A stretch of DNA of 64,000 bases from Bifidobacterium aesculapii (GCF_001417815.1 NZ_BCFK01000004.1:1-64000); one strand, 5' to 3'. Positions 1 to 9,642 are shown, numbered from the stretch's first letter. Made by a program: numbers and translations. Notes: generated by a model not told the origin, from the sequence alone.

Positions 1-1530
1 GGGGGGGCCCACACCGCGGGGATGCCCCCCCCCGCCGATGCCGTGCCAGACGTCGAACGTGTTGATGACGTAGGCGGGGTCGCTCCAGCCGAACGCCACA
101 TACCAGATGAGGAACGCCGCGAAGCAGGTCGCAGCCAGCGGCGGCTTCGCCGCGACCATCCTGATCAGGGCGAGCAGCAGCATCACCGCCAACAGGGCGA
201 TGACCGTCGCTGCGGCGTAACGTAGCCATGTCAGACCGTAGGCGTCGATGTACAGCATGAGCCGTCTTGCCGCGGATACGAGCATCACGCCGGTGGCGGC
301 GATGAGACCGATCAGCATCGCGGCCAGCGCGCGCGTGCGCCGCGCGTAGGCGAGCGTCAGCGCGAATATGATGAGGTTGATCGCCGCCACGGTCAGCAGC
401 TGGAAGAAGCCGCTGCGCGCGTATTCGGCGTAGGTCAGCCCGTCCGGCAGGCCCGCACCGGCGAACAGGAACGTGAACTGCACCGCGCAGAACACGGCGT
501 ACACGGCGAGGACCATGCCCAGCACGAGAGTGGTGACGACGCCGTCGAACCGCAGGTCGGCATGCGTGCCGTACAGCCGGCGTGCAGCGGGGGAATCGTC
601 GTCCATGTTGGCCAGGAGGCTGTACGTGAACGGCATGGGCAGCAGCGTCCACGCGGCATGCATGCACAGGGAGCCCGGATCGATGTCTCCGATGATGTGC
701 GTGAGCGTGTAGCGGAACACCATGTCCGCGCCGGACAGCAGCGTCAGCAGCGCGATGAGCAGCGGCACGGCGATGAGCAGCGCCACGCCCGCCTTGCGCA
801 GCATGCCCCGCATATCTCGGGCGCCATCGTCTGCCGTCGGGCCCGAGCCGTCCGCAAGCCCGCGCAGCATGCGCCCCGCGGCGTTGATCGCACGGCCGAA
901 ATCGCCAAGCCGGGTGAATGGTTTGACCACCCATCCCGCGAACCAGTTGACGACGATGCCGAGCGGGCGGTGCACGTCGTACAGTCCGCTCGCGAGCTGG
1001 GCGTGCAACATGAGCAGGGACGGCATGGCCACGAGGATGGTGATCGCCTCGAATTCGGTATTGCCGTGGAACCGCGTGTTCGCCTCCATGGTCCACAGCG
1101 CGAGTGCGGCCATCGCGGCGTCCACCAGCCAGATCAGCGGTCTGGACAGGGTCTCGCGTGGGTGCAGCGCCGTCACGATCGCGGCGCACAGCAGCCAGAA
1201 GACGGCGAGCGGCGCCTGGAATCCGAAGATGGACGCCCATAGGGGCGGCTCGATCATTGTGGTGATGACGAGCCGGTCGAACAGCAGCGGGATGAGCAGC
1301 GAGGCGCCGAGCAGCATGAAGGCGCGGCGGGTCTTGGGGCGCGTACGAGCGTCGTAGGGTCGAGTGTTCGTGATGCCCTGAAGGTTTCCGGTGGGAGAAG
1401 GCGCCGGCGACGCTGGCGGTGCCGGCATCGCCGGCGCGGGCGGCGTCTTGTCCGCAGCCGGTCGTGTCTTCGTCACGGTCTTCCTCTGCTGGCGTGACGT
1501 GCTCGGTTGCATGGTGTTCGTGGCGTCCAT
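1..1530 (-). CDS. DUF4173-type multi-pass membrane protein (3' end outside window)
   Basis: The start is the ATG at 1530, behind an AAGGAAGG ribosome site. A Pro/Ala-rich cytoplasmic N-terminus of about 50 residues is followed by many hydrophobic segments. The stretch YAEYARSGFFQLLTVAAINL is characteristic of the DUF4173 family, whose function is unknown. The gene runs off the left edge, so its C-terminus is not seen. A run of nine C at 25-33 (G on the coding strand) disturbs the end: in the current frame it reads G-G-G-H-P-R, while one base fewer would give G-G-I-P-A-V-W-A-P-P, which looks more like the family. This could be a sequencing slip near a contig end or a slippable tract. Family call fairly sure; exact role unknown. 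Confidence 0.75.
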   Translation of the reverse strand, partial: MDATNTMQPSTSRQQRKTVTKTRPAADKTPPAPAMPAPPASPAPSPTGNLQGITNTRPYDARTRPKTRRAFMLLGASLLIPLLFDRLVITTMIEPPLWASIFGFQAPLAVFWLLCAAIVTALHPRETLSRPLIWLVDAAMAALALWTMEANTRFHGNTEFEAITILVAMPSLLMLHAQLASGLYDVHRPLGIVVNWFAGWVVKPFTRLGDFGRAINAAGRMLRGLADGSGPTADDGARDMRGMLRKAGVALLIAVPLLIALLTLLSGADMVFRYTLTHIIGDIDPGSLCMHAAWTLLPMPFTYSLLANMDDDSPAARRLYGTHADLRFDGVVTTLVLGMVLAVYAVFCAVQFTFLFAGAGLPDGLTYAEYARSGFFQLLTVAAINLIIFALTLAYARRTRALAAMLIGLIAATGVMLVSAARRLMLYIDAYGLTWLRYAAATVIALLAVMLLLALIRMVAAKPPLAATCFAAFLIWYVAFGWSDPAYVINTFDVWHGIGGGGHPRGVGPP

Positions 1531-1649
1531 CGCGTGCCTTCCTTTCTGGGGCGTATGCCGCGGTCATGTTCGGCTTATCGGAGGAACCGCGTTCAGCCTA
1601 TCCGTTCCGGCGTGGCGGCCCGTGCGTGGATTGACGATTCTTCACCAAG

Positions 1650-1679
1650 ATGACATATCGAAAAACGATATGTTATTAT
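1650..1679 (+). promoter_or_regulatory. Promoter with embedded dyad operator for the DUF2975/Xre pair
   Basis: A possible -35 ATGACA (1650-1655) and -10 TATTAT (1674-1679) are 18 bp apart. The spacer is almost filled by a perfect inverted repeat, ACATATCG (1653-1660) and CGATATGT (1666-1673), around AAAAA. A dyad between the promoter boxes suggests repression, plausibly by the small Xre protein encoded downstream. Inferred from position only. Confidence 0.5.
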
Positions 1680-1730
1680 CGAAACGCAGTGCAATCCTAC
1701 TGTGTGACGATAGATAATAGGTGAGGTATG

Positions 1731-1761
1731 CGATTGCCAGACGATCGTCGTCCGGCAATCG
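1731..1761 (+). promoter_or_regulatory. 5' leader hairpin before the DUF2975 gene
   Basis: CGATTGCC (1731-1738) and GGCAATCG (1754-1761) form an 8-bp stem. Inside it lies the palindrome GACGATCGTC (1740-1749). It sits just upstream of the AAGGAG ribosome site (1772-1777), so it could be an operator or an mRNA leader structure. Confidence 0.4.
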
Positions 1762-1783
1762 GCGCAACGGCAAGGAGTGAATC

Positions 1784-2335
1784 ATGGTCGACACGTCGAA
1801 TGAGATATGGCCCGAATACCATCCCGCCGCCATAGCGGTGCTCAAAGGACTCATCGTGGTCATCGAGATCGGATGCATGTGGGGGCAGGTCGTACTGGTC
1901 GTCGCCTCGGGCGACTTCATCCAGATGTATCCCGAGTTCGCGCCCGCCCGATGGCCGTACGCCATAGCCGGAATCCTCGGCGTCCTGTGCTTCGAGGCTG
2001 CGCTGGTGCCCCTATGGCGTCTGCTCACCCTGGTGAGGCGGCGCGACGTCTTCTCCGGCAAGGCCGTCACGTGGACGAACGCCATCATTGTGTGCGCGTT
2101 CGCCGAGGCCGCGGTCGTCGTCTTCGTGCTGCTGTACGGTTCCCTCGCCCAGTTCCCATATCGCGATCCCTCCAGCGGGCAGTACGTGGATCTGACCATG
2201 GGCTCCGCCGCGCTGGGGCTGGCGTGTCTTGCGGCGCTGCTGCTCATCACGGCGTTCGTGCTGCTGCTCGTCGTCATGCGCTCGCTGCTCGTGACCGCCA
2301 TCGAACAGCGCAACGAACTCGCGGAGGTGATCTGA
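1784..2335 (+). CDS. DUF2975 domain membrane protein
   Basis: A 183-residue integral membrane protein with four hydrophobic helices (roughly residues 20-45, 60-80, 103-125 and 143-170) and no obvious catalytic motif. Spacing and composition match DUF2975 proteins, which are usually encoded directly before a small YozG-like Cro/C1 regulator; that arrangement is present here, the next gene starting 1 bp after the stop. The AAGGAG site at 1772 fixes the ATG. The molecular role of this family is not established. The pair probably forms a membrane-protein/regulator unit that controls its own promoter. Confidence 0.75.
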   Translation: MVDTSNEIWPEYHPAAIAVLKGLIVVIEIGCMWGQVVLVVASGDFIQMYPEFAPARWPYAIAGILGVLCFEAALVPLWRLLTLVRRRDVFSGKAVTWTNAIIVCAFAEAAVVVFVLLYGSLAQFPYRDPSSGQYVDLTMGSAALGLACLAALLLITAFVLLLVVMRSLLVTAIEQRNELAEVI

Positions 2336-2336
2336 C

Positions 2337-2555
2337 ATGGCCATCCGCGTGAACCTCGACGTCATGCTCGCCAAACGGCGCATGGGCGTCAACGAGCTCG
2401 CCGATCGCGTGGGCATCACGCCGGCCAACGTCTCCGTGCTCAAGAACGAACGCGCCAAAGCCATACGGTTCACCACGCTCGACGGCATCTGCCGCGCGCT
2501 CGACTGCCAGCCCGGCGACATCCTCGAATACGTGGACGAGCGCGAACCCCGGTGA
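2337..2555 (+). CDS. Small Xre-family (YozG-like) transcriptional regulator
   Basis: A 72-residue protein consisting of one Cro/C1-type helix-turn-helix: a short N-terminal strand, then LAKRRMGVNELADRVGIT, the recognition helix around PANVSVLKNE, and the typical tail CRALDCQPGDILEYV. It starts 1 bp after the DUF2975 stop and is almost certainly co-transcribed with it. Short single-domain proteins of this type are commonly autoregulators; the dyad at 1653-1673 is the obvious candidate target, but that is inference. Confidence 0.85.
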   Translation: MAIRVNLDVMLAKRRMGVNELADRVGITPANVSVLKNERAKAIRFTTLDGICRALDCQPGDILEYVDEREPR

Positions 2556-2669
2556 ACGGCGGCCCTCCGCCGCGCCCTGCGTGGGGTGTGCCGTCATGCG
2601 CCGCCCGCCCGTCTGCCGACGCGCCTGCGTGACGCGCCGGAACATGGCGACATCCCCGGGGACCTCTAG

Positions 2670-2687
2670 TATGTACGAGCGTACATA
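2670..2687 (+). promoter_or_regulatory. Palindromic operator candidate upstream of MFS gene
   Basis: TATGTACG (2670-2677) and CGTACATA (2680-2687) form a perfect 8+8 bp inverted repeat with a 2-bp centre, 52 bp before the MFS start codon. The size and symmetry suit a dimeric TetR/MarR-type repressor, but no such regulator is encoded next to it. Confidence 0.45.
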
Positions 2688-2738
2688 TACGATGCCCGGC
2701 GCCGCACGCTGCGCCACATATTGTCCGAAGGAGGGCCG

Positions 2739-3947
2739 ATGGCAAGCCTGCTGCTCGCCGTGATCTACATAGCATTCATCAGTCTGGGACTGCCGGACGC
2801 ACTGCTCGGCGCGGCATGGCCCACCATGAGCCAGGATCTGGGCGCATCCGTCTCATGGGCAGGCGGCATCTCGATGACGATCTCCGCGGCCACCATCTGC
2901 TCCGCACTTCTGAGCGACCGCATGACCCTGCGGTTCGGCGCGGGCCGCGTCACCGCCGTTTCCGTCGGCGTGACCGCCGCCGCGCTGTTCGGCTTCTCCT
3001 TCGCCCCCAACTACTGGGTGCTGGTGCTGCTCGCCATCCCATACGGCCTCGGCGCGGGCGGCGTCGACGCGGCGCTCAACAACTACGTCGCCATCCACTA
3101 CGAAAGCCGCCACATGAGCTGGCTGCACTGCATGTGGGGAGTCGGCGCGCTCATCGGCCCCTATGTGATGGGCTACGCGCTCGCCGGAGGCCAGGGCTGG
3201 CCATGGGGCTACCGGTACATCGGATTCCTGCAGGTGGCCCTCACCGCGATCCTGATCGCCAGCCTGCCGTTGTGGAAGTCCCGCCGAAAGAACCCGGTCT
3301 CCACGCACGCCGAAAACGCCGCCCCGCAGCACTCCGAACGCAAGCCGCTCGGCCTCAAAGGCGTGCTCGCCATCCGCGGCGCCAAGGAGATCCTCGTGAT
3401 GTTCCTGTGCTATTGCGCCATCGAGCAGACCGCCATGCTGTGGGGATCCAGCTACATGGTGCTCGGCGAAGGCATCGACAAGACCACGGCCGCCCGCTGG
3501 GCCAGCCTGTTCTGCATCGGCATCACCGTGGGCCGGGGCTTAAGCGGATTCATCACGATGAAGCTCTCCGACCCGGCCATGATCCGTCTCGGCCAGGCGC
3601 TCATCGCCGCCGGCGTGATCATCATGCTGCTGCCGCTGCCGAACCATCTCGGCGTGCTCGTCGGCCTCGTCGTCATCGGACTCGGCTGCGCGCCCGTCTA
3701 CCCCTGCGTCATCCACTCCACCCCCGGCTACTTCGGCGAAGAGAACTCCCAGGCCATCGTCGGCGTGCAGATGGCGTTCGCCTACGTCGGCTCCATGCTC
3801 ATGCCGCCGCTGTTCGGCCTCATCGCCCAATACGTGACCATCGGTCTGTTCCCGTTCTACCTGCTCGCCTTCCTCGTGCTCATGGTCGTCATGCACGAAA
3901 GCCTGCGTCGCAAGCGCGGCGGCGTGCGCCCCGAGTCCGTCGACTGA
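2739..3947 (+). CDS. MFS transporter
   Basis: A 402-residue major facilitator superfamily permease with about twelve hydrophobic helices and a charged central loop (around residues 185-210). The N-terminal part LGLPDALLGAAWPTM resembles the FucP/YfkF-like sugar or drug MFS branch. The ATG at 2739 was chosen because GAAGGAGG (2727-2734) sits at good spacing; an upstream in-frame TTG at 2721 has none. The gene stands alone, with a strong palindrome in its leader, so it is probably specifically regulated. The substrate cannot be read from the sequence. Confidence 0.85.
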   Translation: MASLLLAVIYIAFISLGLPDALLGAAWPTMSQDLGASVSWAGGISMTISAATICSALLSDRMTLRFGAGRVTAVSVGVTAAALFGFSFAPNYWVLVLLAIPYGLGAGGVDAALNNYVAIHYESRHMSWLHCMWGVGALIGPYVMGYALAGGQGWPWGYRYIGFLQVALTAILIASLPLWKSRRKNPVSTHAENAAPQHSERKPLGLKGVLAIRGAKEILVMFLCYCAIEQTAMLWGSSYMVLGEGIDKTTAARWASLFCIGITVGRGLSGFITMKLSDPAMIRLGQALIAAGVIIMLLPLPNHLGVLVGLVVIGLGCAPVYPCVIHSTPGYFGEENSQAIVGVQMAFAYVGSMLMPPLFGLIAQYVTIGLFPFYLLAFLVLMVVMHESLRRKRGGVRPESVD

Positions 3948-4087
3948 CCGCTTCCGGCGTCCGGCGTGCCGTACGCATCGTCGTTGCCGCGCCGCGTCCG
4001 CCGACGCTCGCCGGACGTGGCGCGCCTGAACCGCCTTCGGGTAGGCCGTGCGTGTCGCGGTCCGCGCCGAAGACCATAATCGAACAT

Positions 4088-7000
4088 ATGTGCGAATGTT
4101 TGGAACCGTTCTCCGCGCCCACGCGGGAATGGTTCCGGCATGCCTTCGGTGCGCCCACCGAAGCGCAACGCGAGGCATGGCCGGCGATCCGTTCCGGCAG
4201 GGACGTGCTCGTCATCGCCCCCACCGGCTCCGGCAAGACCCTCGCCGCGTTCCTCTCCGCCATCGACCGACTGATGGCGGCTCCATCCGCGGCCGGCGGC
4301 GCCAAGCCGGAACAGGGGGAAGACGGCTCCAGCTCCGATTCCGGTTCCCGATCCCGAGCCGCCGCCGGCCGTACCTCCGGCACAGGCCGCACGCGGGGCG
4401 CACGCCGTGGCACCGCCCTGCGACGCGGCGTCAGGATCCTCTACATCTCGCCGCTCAAAGCGCTCGCCGTCGACGTGGCGAAGAACCTCGAAACGCCGTT
4501 GGCCGGCATCGCCGCGCAATGCGGGTCGATGGGGCTTCCCGCCCCCGCCATCCGCGTCGCCACGCGCAGCGGCGACACCACGCCGAAGGAACGACGCGCC
4601 ATCACCACCCATCCGCCGGACATCCTCGTCACCACACCCGAATCCCTCTACCTGATGCTCACCTCCCAGGCGAGACGCATCCTGAAGACCGTGGACACCG
4701 TCATCGTCGACGAAGTGCACGCGCTCGCCGGCACGAAACGCGGCGCGCACCTCGCCCTGAGTCTCGAGCGTCTCGACGACCTCATCGCGCACGCGAAAGG
4801 GCATGCGGGAGATAAGCCGGGCACCGCGTCCGATGCGACCGATGACGGCCGTGGTGGGGAGGCGTCCGGTCCCGCCGTCTGCGTCCGCGCGCAGCGCATC
4901 GGCCTGTCCGCGACGGTCAATCCGCCCGCCGAAGCGGCGCTGTTCCTCGGCGGCGCGCATCCCGTCACCATCGTCGACTCCGGCTCGCGTCCCGCCATGA
5001 GCCTGAACGTCGTCGAACCGTTGGCGGACATGCGCGATCTGCAGTCCGCGAACGTGCCGAGCCGGGCGGGAGGCGTGGACGCAGAAGGCCGAGCGGCGCC
5101 GCCCATCAGCGGCGTCACGCCGGCCATGCGGCGCCTCGCCGAACGCCGCGGGCTCGTCGGCGGCGAGACCGGCGGCGCGGCGGACGCGCACGGCGGAGCC
5201 CCGCGTCCGGCCGGAGCTGCGACGTCCACGGCGGATTCTCGCGCCATCGTCGGCGCGGCCGGCGACGGCGCCACCGGGTCGATATGGCCGGCGGTGGAAC
5301 GCAGCGTGCTCGACGAAATCCTCGCGCACCGCACCACGCTCGTGTTCGTCAACTCGCGCGGCCTCGCCGAAAAACTCACCGCACGGCTCAACGACCTGTA
5401 CGCCGAACGCCGGGGAAGCGGCGCCGGCGGGGGAGAAGTCGGTGCGGCGCACGCTGCGGCAGGCGCATGGGTCGCAACGTCGCTCTCGCCGATGCCGATC
5501 CCGTCGTCGCCGGAAGGGCGCGAGGGATTCGCCGCGCACTACGACGCGGTCGTGGGAGGCACCACGCAGCTCGTCGGCTCGCATGGTCCGGACGATGTGA
5601 TCGCCATGGCCCACCATGGTTCCGTATCCAAAGACCGCCGCAAGCAGATCGAGGAACGACTCAAACGCGGCGAACTCAGGTGCGTCGTCGCCACGAGCAG
5701 CCTCGAACTCGGCATCGACATGGGGTCGGTCGATCTGGTCATCCAGATCGCGCCGCCGTTGTCCGTCGCATCCGGACTGCAGCGCGTCGGACGCGCCGAC
5801 CACCATGTCGGCGGCGTCTCGCACGCACTGTTCTACCCGTTGACGCGCGAACAGATCATCGGTGTCGCAGCCGGCATCGAAAGCATGCGCGCAGGCGCCA
5901 TCGAGCCCTTGGCCATGCCGCGCAACCCGCTCGACATCCTCGCGCAGCAGACCGTGGCCGCCGCTGCGATGGACGACCTCGACCCGGATGTGTGGTTCGC
6001 GACCGTGCGCCGGGCCGCGCCGTTCGCGGCGCTCGACCGAGGCATGTTCGACGCGGTCCTCGGCATGCTCACCGGCGCCTACGACACCGAGGAGTTCTCC
6101 GCGTTCCGGCCGCCGCTCATGTGGAACCATGACGTGAACCGTGTGGCCGCACGTCCCGGCGCGCAACGGCTCGCCGTCACCTCCGGCGGCACCATCCCCG
6201 ACCGTGGTCTGTACACGGTGGTCCTGCCCGAAGCGGACGCCGGCAAAGGTCGGCGGCGCGTCGGCGAACTCGACGAGGAGATGGTCTACGAGTCACGCGT
6301 CGGCGACATCATCACCCTCGGCACCTCCACCTGGCGGATCGAGGAGATCACGCGCGACCGCGTCGTCGTCACGCCCGCACCCGGCCGCACCGCGCGACTG
6401 CCGTTCTGGCACGGCGAGGAATCGGGGCGCGACGCGGGATTCGGACGCGCCAAAGGGCGTTTCGTGCGCGAGACAGCTGCCGGGCTCGTCGATGCCGAAG
6501 CCGTCGTCGGCCTCGCGGAAGACGACGCCGACAGAGAGCCCGCCGGAGGGGACTCTGCCGGAAGGAACGGCGCCGCAGGAACCTCACAGACAAGCCGGAA
6601 CCATGCTTCGGAACCAGGGCGCGGCAAGACGTACGGCAGCCGTCGGCCGCATTTCACACCCGCCATACTCCGACGGTTGCACGAGGACGGCCTCGACGGC
6701 AACGCCATCGACAATCTCGCCCGGTTGCTCGCCGAACAACAGGCCGCGACCGGCGTCGTGCCATCGGATATGACCATCGTCATCGAACGATGCCCGGACG
6801 AGGAAGGCGACCTGCGCGTCATCGTGCACTCGCCGTACGGCCGCCGCGTGCACGAACCATGGTCGATGGCTGTCACCGCGCGCATGCGCCAACGCTACGG
6901 GTTCGACGGTCAGGCGTACGCGGCCGACGACGGCATCGTCCTACGCATACCCGACGGCGTCGGCGCCATCGACATCCGCGGACTGCTTCTGTTCGAGCCG

Positions 7001-9607
7001 GACGAACTGCGCCGCCTCATCGAAACGCAGGTGGGCGAGAGCGTGCTGTACGCGGCGAAATTCCGCGAATGCGCCGCACGTTCCCTCTACCTGCCACGCA
7101 CCGAACCCGGCCGGCGTGTGCCGCTGTGGCAGCAGCGTCTGCGCGCCGCGCAACTCCTCGCCGCCGCGCGCACACGCCGCAACTTCCCGCTCCTGCTCGA
7201 AACCGCGCGCGAATGCCTGCAGGACGTCTACGACCTCGACGCGCTGCGCGACCTCATGGAGCGGCTGCGCGCCGGGACCATCGCACTGGCCGATGCGACG
7301 ACCGAGACGCCGTCGCCGTTCGCCGAGAACCTGCTGTTCGGATTCGTCGGCTCGGTCATGTACCAGTACGACGTGCCGCAGGCCGAACGCAACGCCGGCC
7401 TGCTGTCCATGGATCCGGACGTGCTGGAGAAACTGCTCGGCGACACCGACATGTCCACCGTGCTCGACGCGCAGGTGGTCGCCGAAGTCTCGCAGGAACT
7501 GGCGGCACGCACGTTCTGGAACGAGCTCGACGCAGCCGACGTGGCCGGGCGCGTCACCCGATACGCGAAGACGCACGGGCCGTTTACCGCCGACCGTATG
7601 ATCGCCGACCTCGGCATCGACGCCGAAACCGCCGTGCGCACGCTGGACGAACTCCATGCGCGCGGCGAAGTGATGCGCGGGCGGTTCGTCGCGACGACGA
7701 ACGACGGGGACGACGGCGTTGCCGGTGGCGGTGATGGTGAAGGTGTCGGTACCGATGCTCGCGTCGGAGACGGAACCGTGCAATGGCTGCACAAGGACGT
7801 GTTCCGGCGCATCCGCGCCCGTTCGCTCGCCAAAGCGCGCGAAGCGGTCAAACCGGTCGCGCCGGGCATCTATCAGGCGTTCCTGCTGGACAGGCAGGGC
7901 GTCGGGCCGGTCGGCGGGGAACGGTACCACGGCGTTGACGGACTCATGCGCGTCATCGAACAGCTTGAAGGCGTGGCATTGCCGGCCGCGGTGTGGGAAT
8001 CCTCCGTGTTCCCCGCACGCGTGGCCGATTATGCGCCCCCGATGCTCGACGAACTCCTCGCCGGAGGCGAGATCGTGTGGGTCGGTTCCAAGACCGGTGC
8101 GACCGATGCCCGCGAACCTGGTCTGATCGCGTTCCATCCGGCCGATTCGATGCTGCTCGCCGAAGGGGGAACGACGGCGCAGACGGAGCAATCGGATGAG
8201 AGTGGTCGAGCGGGCGAGAACGGACGACCGGGCGGAACCGGTCAGACCGCGGACCGTGGTCGCGGCGAGTATGGACGCACCATGCCGCAGGCCATTCTCG
8301 ACGTACTCGCCTCGGGAGGCGCCTACCACGCATCGCAACTGGGCGCGATGGTCCGTGAGCGTCGGCGGCTTCCCGAAACGGTTCCGGGAGCGGGCATCGG
8401 AGCAGACGTTGCATCGCCTTCGGCGGCGGATGGCCTGCCGGATGGGCAGCCGGCCGAAATCGTGGACCCTGACACCGGCGAAATCCTGGAGGAAAGTGCC
8501 GGTGAAGTGCGTGGGGCCGGTGGGGCCGCCGTTCCCGGGCATGGCGAATCCGCTTCAGGGGACCAGTGGGGGCAGGACGACTGGGACTGGTCGCAGCGCC
8601 AGTTCGAGGAGGCGTTGTGGTCGCTCGTCTGGCAAGGCGAAGTGACCAACGGTTCGTTCATGCCGGTGCGCGCGTTGTGCGCCGGCACCCGTACGGTGCG
8701 CACGCCCGCGCGCGCGTCACGCCGCCGCATTCGCATCCAGACCCAAACGCCGATGACGCTGTCGGGTCTATGGTCGCGCGTGGAAGGCGGCATGGGCGGG
8801 CCGGCGATGGACACGTCGACTGAGCCGATGAATGCCGGACCGGTGGTTGGGCGGAATGCCGGACCGGGAAACGGACTGCCACAGACCGGGAGCGCAGGTG
8901 CCGGCGGAATCGCGGTCGCGCCGGAACGGCGGGCCATCGAACAAGTGGAGATCCTGCTCGACCGGTACGGCGTCGTCGCGCAGCCGCTCGTCGACAAGGA
9001 AGGCGTTTCCGGCGGGTTCTCCGCACTGTACCCCGTACTCAAACGCATGGAGGAGCACGGCCGGCTCGTGCGAGGCATGTTCGTGACTGGTTTCGGCGCC
9101 GCCCAGTTCGCCGAACACGATACGGTGGACGCGTTGCGCGAGGCGACGGGCCATATGCGTTCGCCGGTCGCCCTGAGCGTGCTCGACCCGGCGAACCTCT
9201 ACGGTTCGGCGCTGCGATGGCCCGGCGTGCCGCACGGCGCCGGCAAACCCACGCGTCGTGAAGGCGGACTCGTGGTGATCGCGGCGGGGGAGACGGTCGC
9301 CTACGCGACGCCGAAATCCAAGCATCTGACGGTGTTCGCGGACGAAGCGGTGAACGGATTTGATGCGGCGAACGGAGCCGATGCGGTTCCGGGTGCTGAT
9401 GCCGGCGGCGGCATCAGCACCGAAGCGGGCGATGACCGGCTGCGTCTCGGGTTGACGGAACTCGCCTATGCGTTGCGCCGCTGCGGCCCCGGCACGGTCA
9501 CGTTCGCCGACGTGAACGGCGCGGCGCTGAACGCCCGCAGCCCCTATGCACGCGTGCTGCACCAGGCGGGATTCACCCCGGTGCCTCAAGGCATGCGTTT
9601 GTACTGA
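4088..9607 (+). CDS. lhr: Lhr-family ATP-dependent DNA helicase
   Basis: A very large superfamily 2 helicase, 1839 residues against about 1500 for classical Lhr. Walker A is APTGSGKT (residues 44-51), the Walker B box is DEVH (208-211), then SAT, ATSSLELGIDMG and QRVGRADHH (near 564), followed by the long Lhr C-terminal region. Lhr proteins are 3'-5' translocases linked to DNA repair in actinobacteria. The extra length comes from Gly/Ala/Ser-rich low-complexity insertions, for example near residues 75-110, between the two RecA lobes and near 1370-1490. The ATG at 4088 lacks a good ribosome site, and the frame stays open upstream, so the start is uncertain; Walker A placement supports this one. 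Confidence 0.9.
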   Translation: MCECLEPFSAPTREWFRHAFGAPTEAQREAWPAIRSGRDVLVIAPTGSGKTLAAFLSAIDRLMAAPSAAGGAKPEQGEDGSSSDSGSRSRAAAGRTSGTGRTRGARRGTALRRGVRILYISPLKALAVDVAKNLETPLAGIAAQCGSMGLPAPAIRVATRSGDTTPKERRAITTHPPDILVTTPESLYLMLTSQARRILKTVDTVIVDEVHALAGTKRGAHLALSLERLDDLIAHAKGHAGDKPGTASDATDDGRGGEASGPAVCVRAQRIGLSATVNPPAEAALFLGGAHPVTIVDSGSRPAMSLNVVEPLADMRDLQSANVPSRAGGVDAEGRAAPPISGVTPAMRRLAERRGLVGGETGGAADAHGGAPRPAGAATSTADSRAIVGAAGDGATGSIWPAVERSVLDEILAHRTTLVFVNSRGLAEKLTARLNDLYAERRGSGAGGGEVGAAHAAAGAWVATSLSPMPIPSSPEGREGFAAHYDAVVGGTTQLVGSHGPDDVIAMAHHGSVSKDRRKQIEERLKRGELRCVVATSSLELGIDMGSVDLVIQIAPPLSVASGLQRVGRADHHVGGVSHALFYPLTREQIIGVAAGIESMRAGAIEPLAMPRNPLDILAQQTVAAAAMDDLDPDVWFATVRRAAPFAALDRGMFDAVLGMLTGAYDTEEFSAFRPPLMWNHDVNRVAARPGAQRLAVTSGGTIPDRGLYTVVLPEADAGKGRRRVGELDEEMVYESRVGDIITLGTSTWRIEEITRDRVVVTPAPGRTARLPFWHGEESGRDAGFGRAKGRFVRETAAGLVDAEAVVGLAEDDADREPAGGDSAGRNGAAGTSQTSRNHASEPGRGKTYGSRRPHFTPAILRRLHEDGLDGNAIDNLARLLAEQQAATGVVPSDMTIVIERCPDEEGDLRVIVHSPYGRRVHEPWSMAVTARMRQRYGFDGQAYAADDGIVLRIPDGVGAIDIRGLLLFEPDELRRLIETQVGESVLYAAKFRECAARSLYLPRTEPGRRVPLWQQRLRAAQLLAAARTRRNFPLLLETARECLQDVYDLDALRDLMERLRAGTIALADATTETPSPFAENLLFGFVGSVMYQYDVPQAERNAGLLSMDPDVLEKLLGDTDMSTVLDAQVVAEVSQELAARTFWNELDAADVAGRVTRYAKTHGPFTADRMIADLGIDAETAVRTLDELHARGEVMRGRFVATTNDGDDGVAGGGDGEGVGTDARVGDGTVQWLHKDVFRRIRARSLAKAREAVKPVAPGIYQAFLLDRQGVGPVGGERYHGVDGLMRVIEQLEGVALPAAVWESSVFPARVADYAPPMLDELLAGGEIVWVGSKTGATDAREPGLIAFHPADSMLLAEGGTTAQTEQSDESGRAGENGRPGGTGQTADRGRGEYGRTMPQAILDVLASGGAYHASQLGAMVRERRRLPETVPGAGIGADVASPSAADGLPDGQPAEIVDPDTGEILEESAGEVRGAGGAAVPGHGESASGDQWGQDDWDWSQRQFEEALWSLVWQGEVTNGSFMPVRALCAGTRTVRTPARASRRRIRIQTQTPMTLSGLWSRVEGGMGGPAMDTSTEPMNAGPVVGRNAGPGNGLPQTGSAGAGGIAVAPERRAIEQVEILLDRYGVVAQPLVDKEGVSGGFSALYPVLKRMEEHGRLVRGMFVTGFGAAQFAEHDTVDALREATGHMRSPVALSVLDPANLYGSALRWPGVPHGAGKPTRREGGLVVIAAGETVAYATPKSKHLTVFADEAVNGFDAANGADAVPGADAGGGISTEAGDDRLRLGLTELAYALRRCGPGTVTFADVNGAALNARSPYARVLHQAGFTPVPQGMRLY

Positions 9608-9611
9608 TGCA

Positions 9612-9642
9612 TTGAGGCCGTCGGCGATGATGGCGGCCTCAA
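9612..9642. terminator. Hairpin between convergent lhr and regulator genes
   Basis: TTGAGGCCG (9612-9620) and CGGCCTCAA (9634-9642) form a 9-bp stem just after the lhr stop. There is no U-tract, so it is a weak or factor-assisted terminator candidate. Confidence 0.45.

Noticed and set aside
2816-4087. Long N-terminal extension of the Lhr frame
   Set aside because: The open frame overlaps the MFS gene in another frame, has an Arg-rich shadow composition, and the helicase domain begins properly at 4088.
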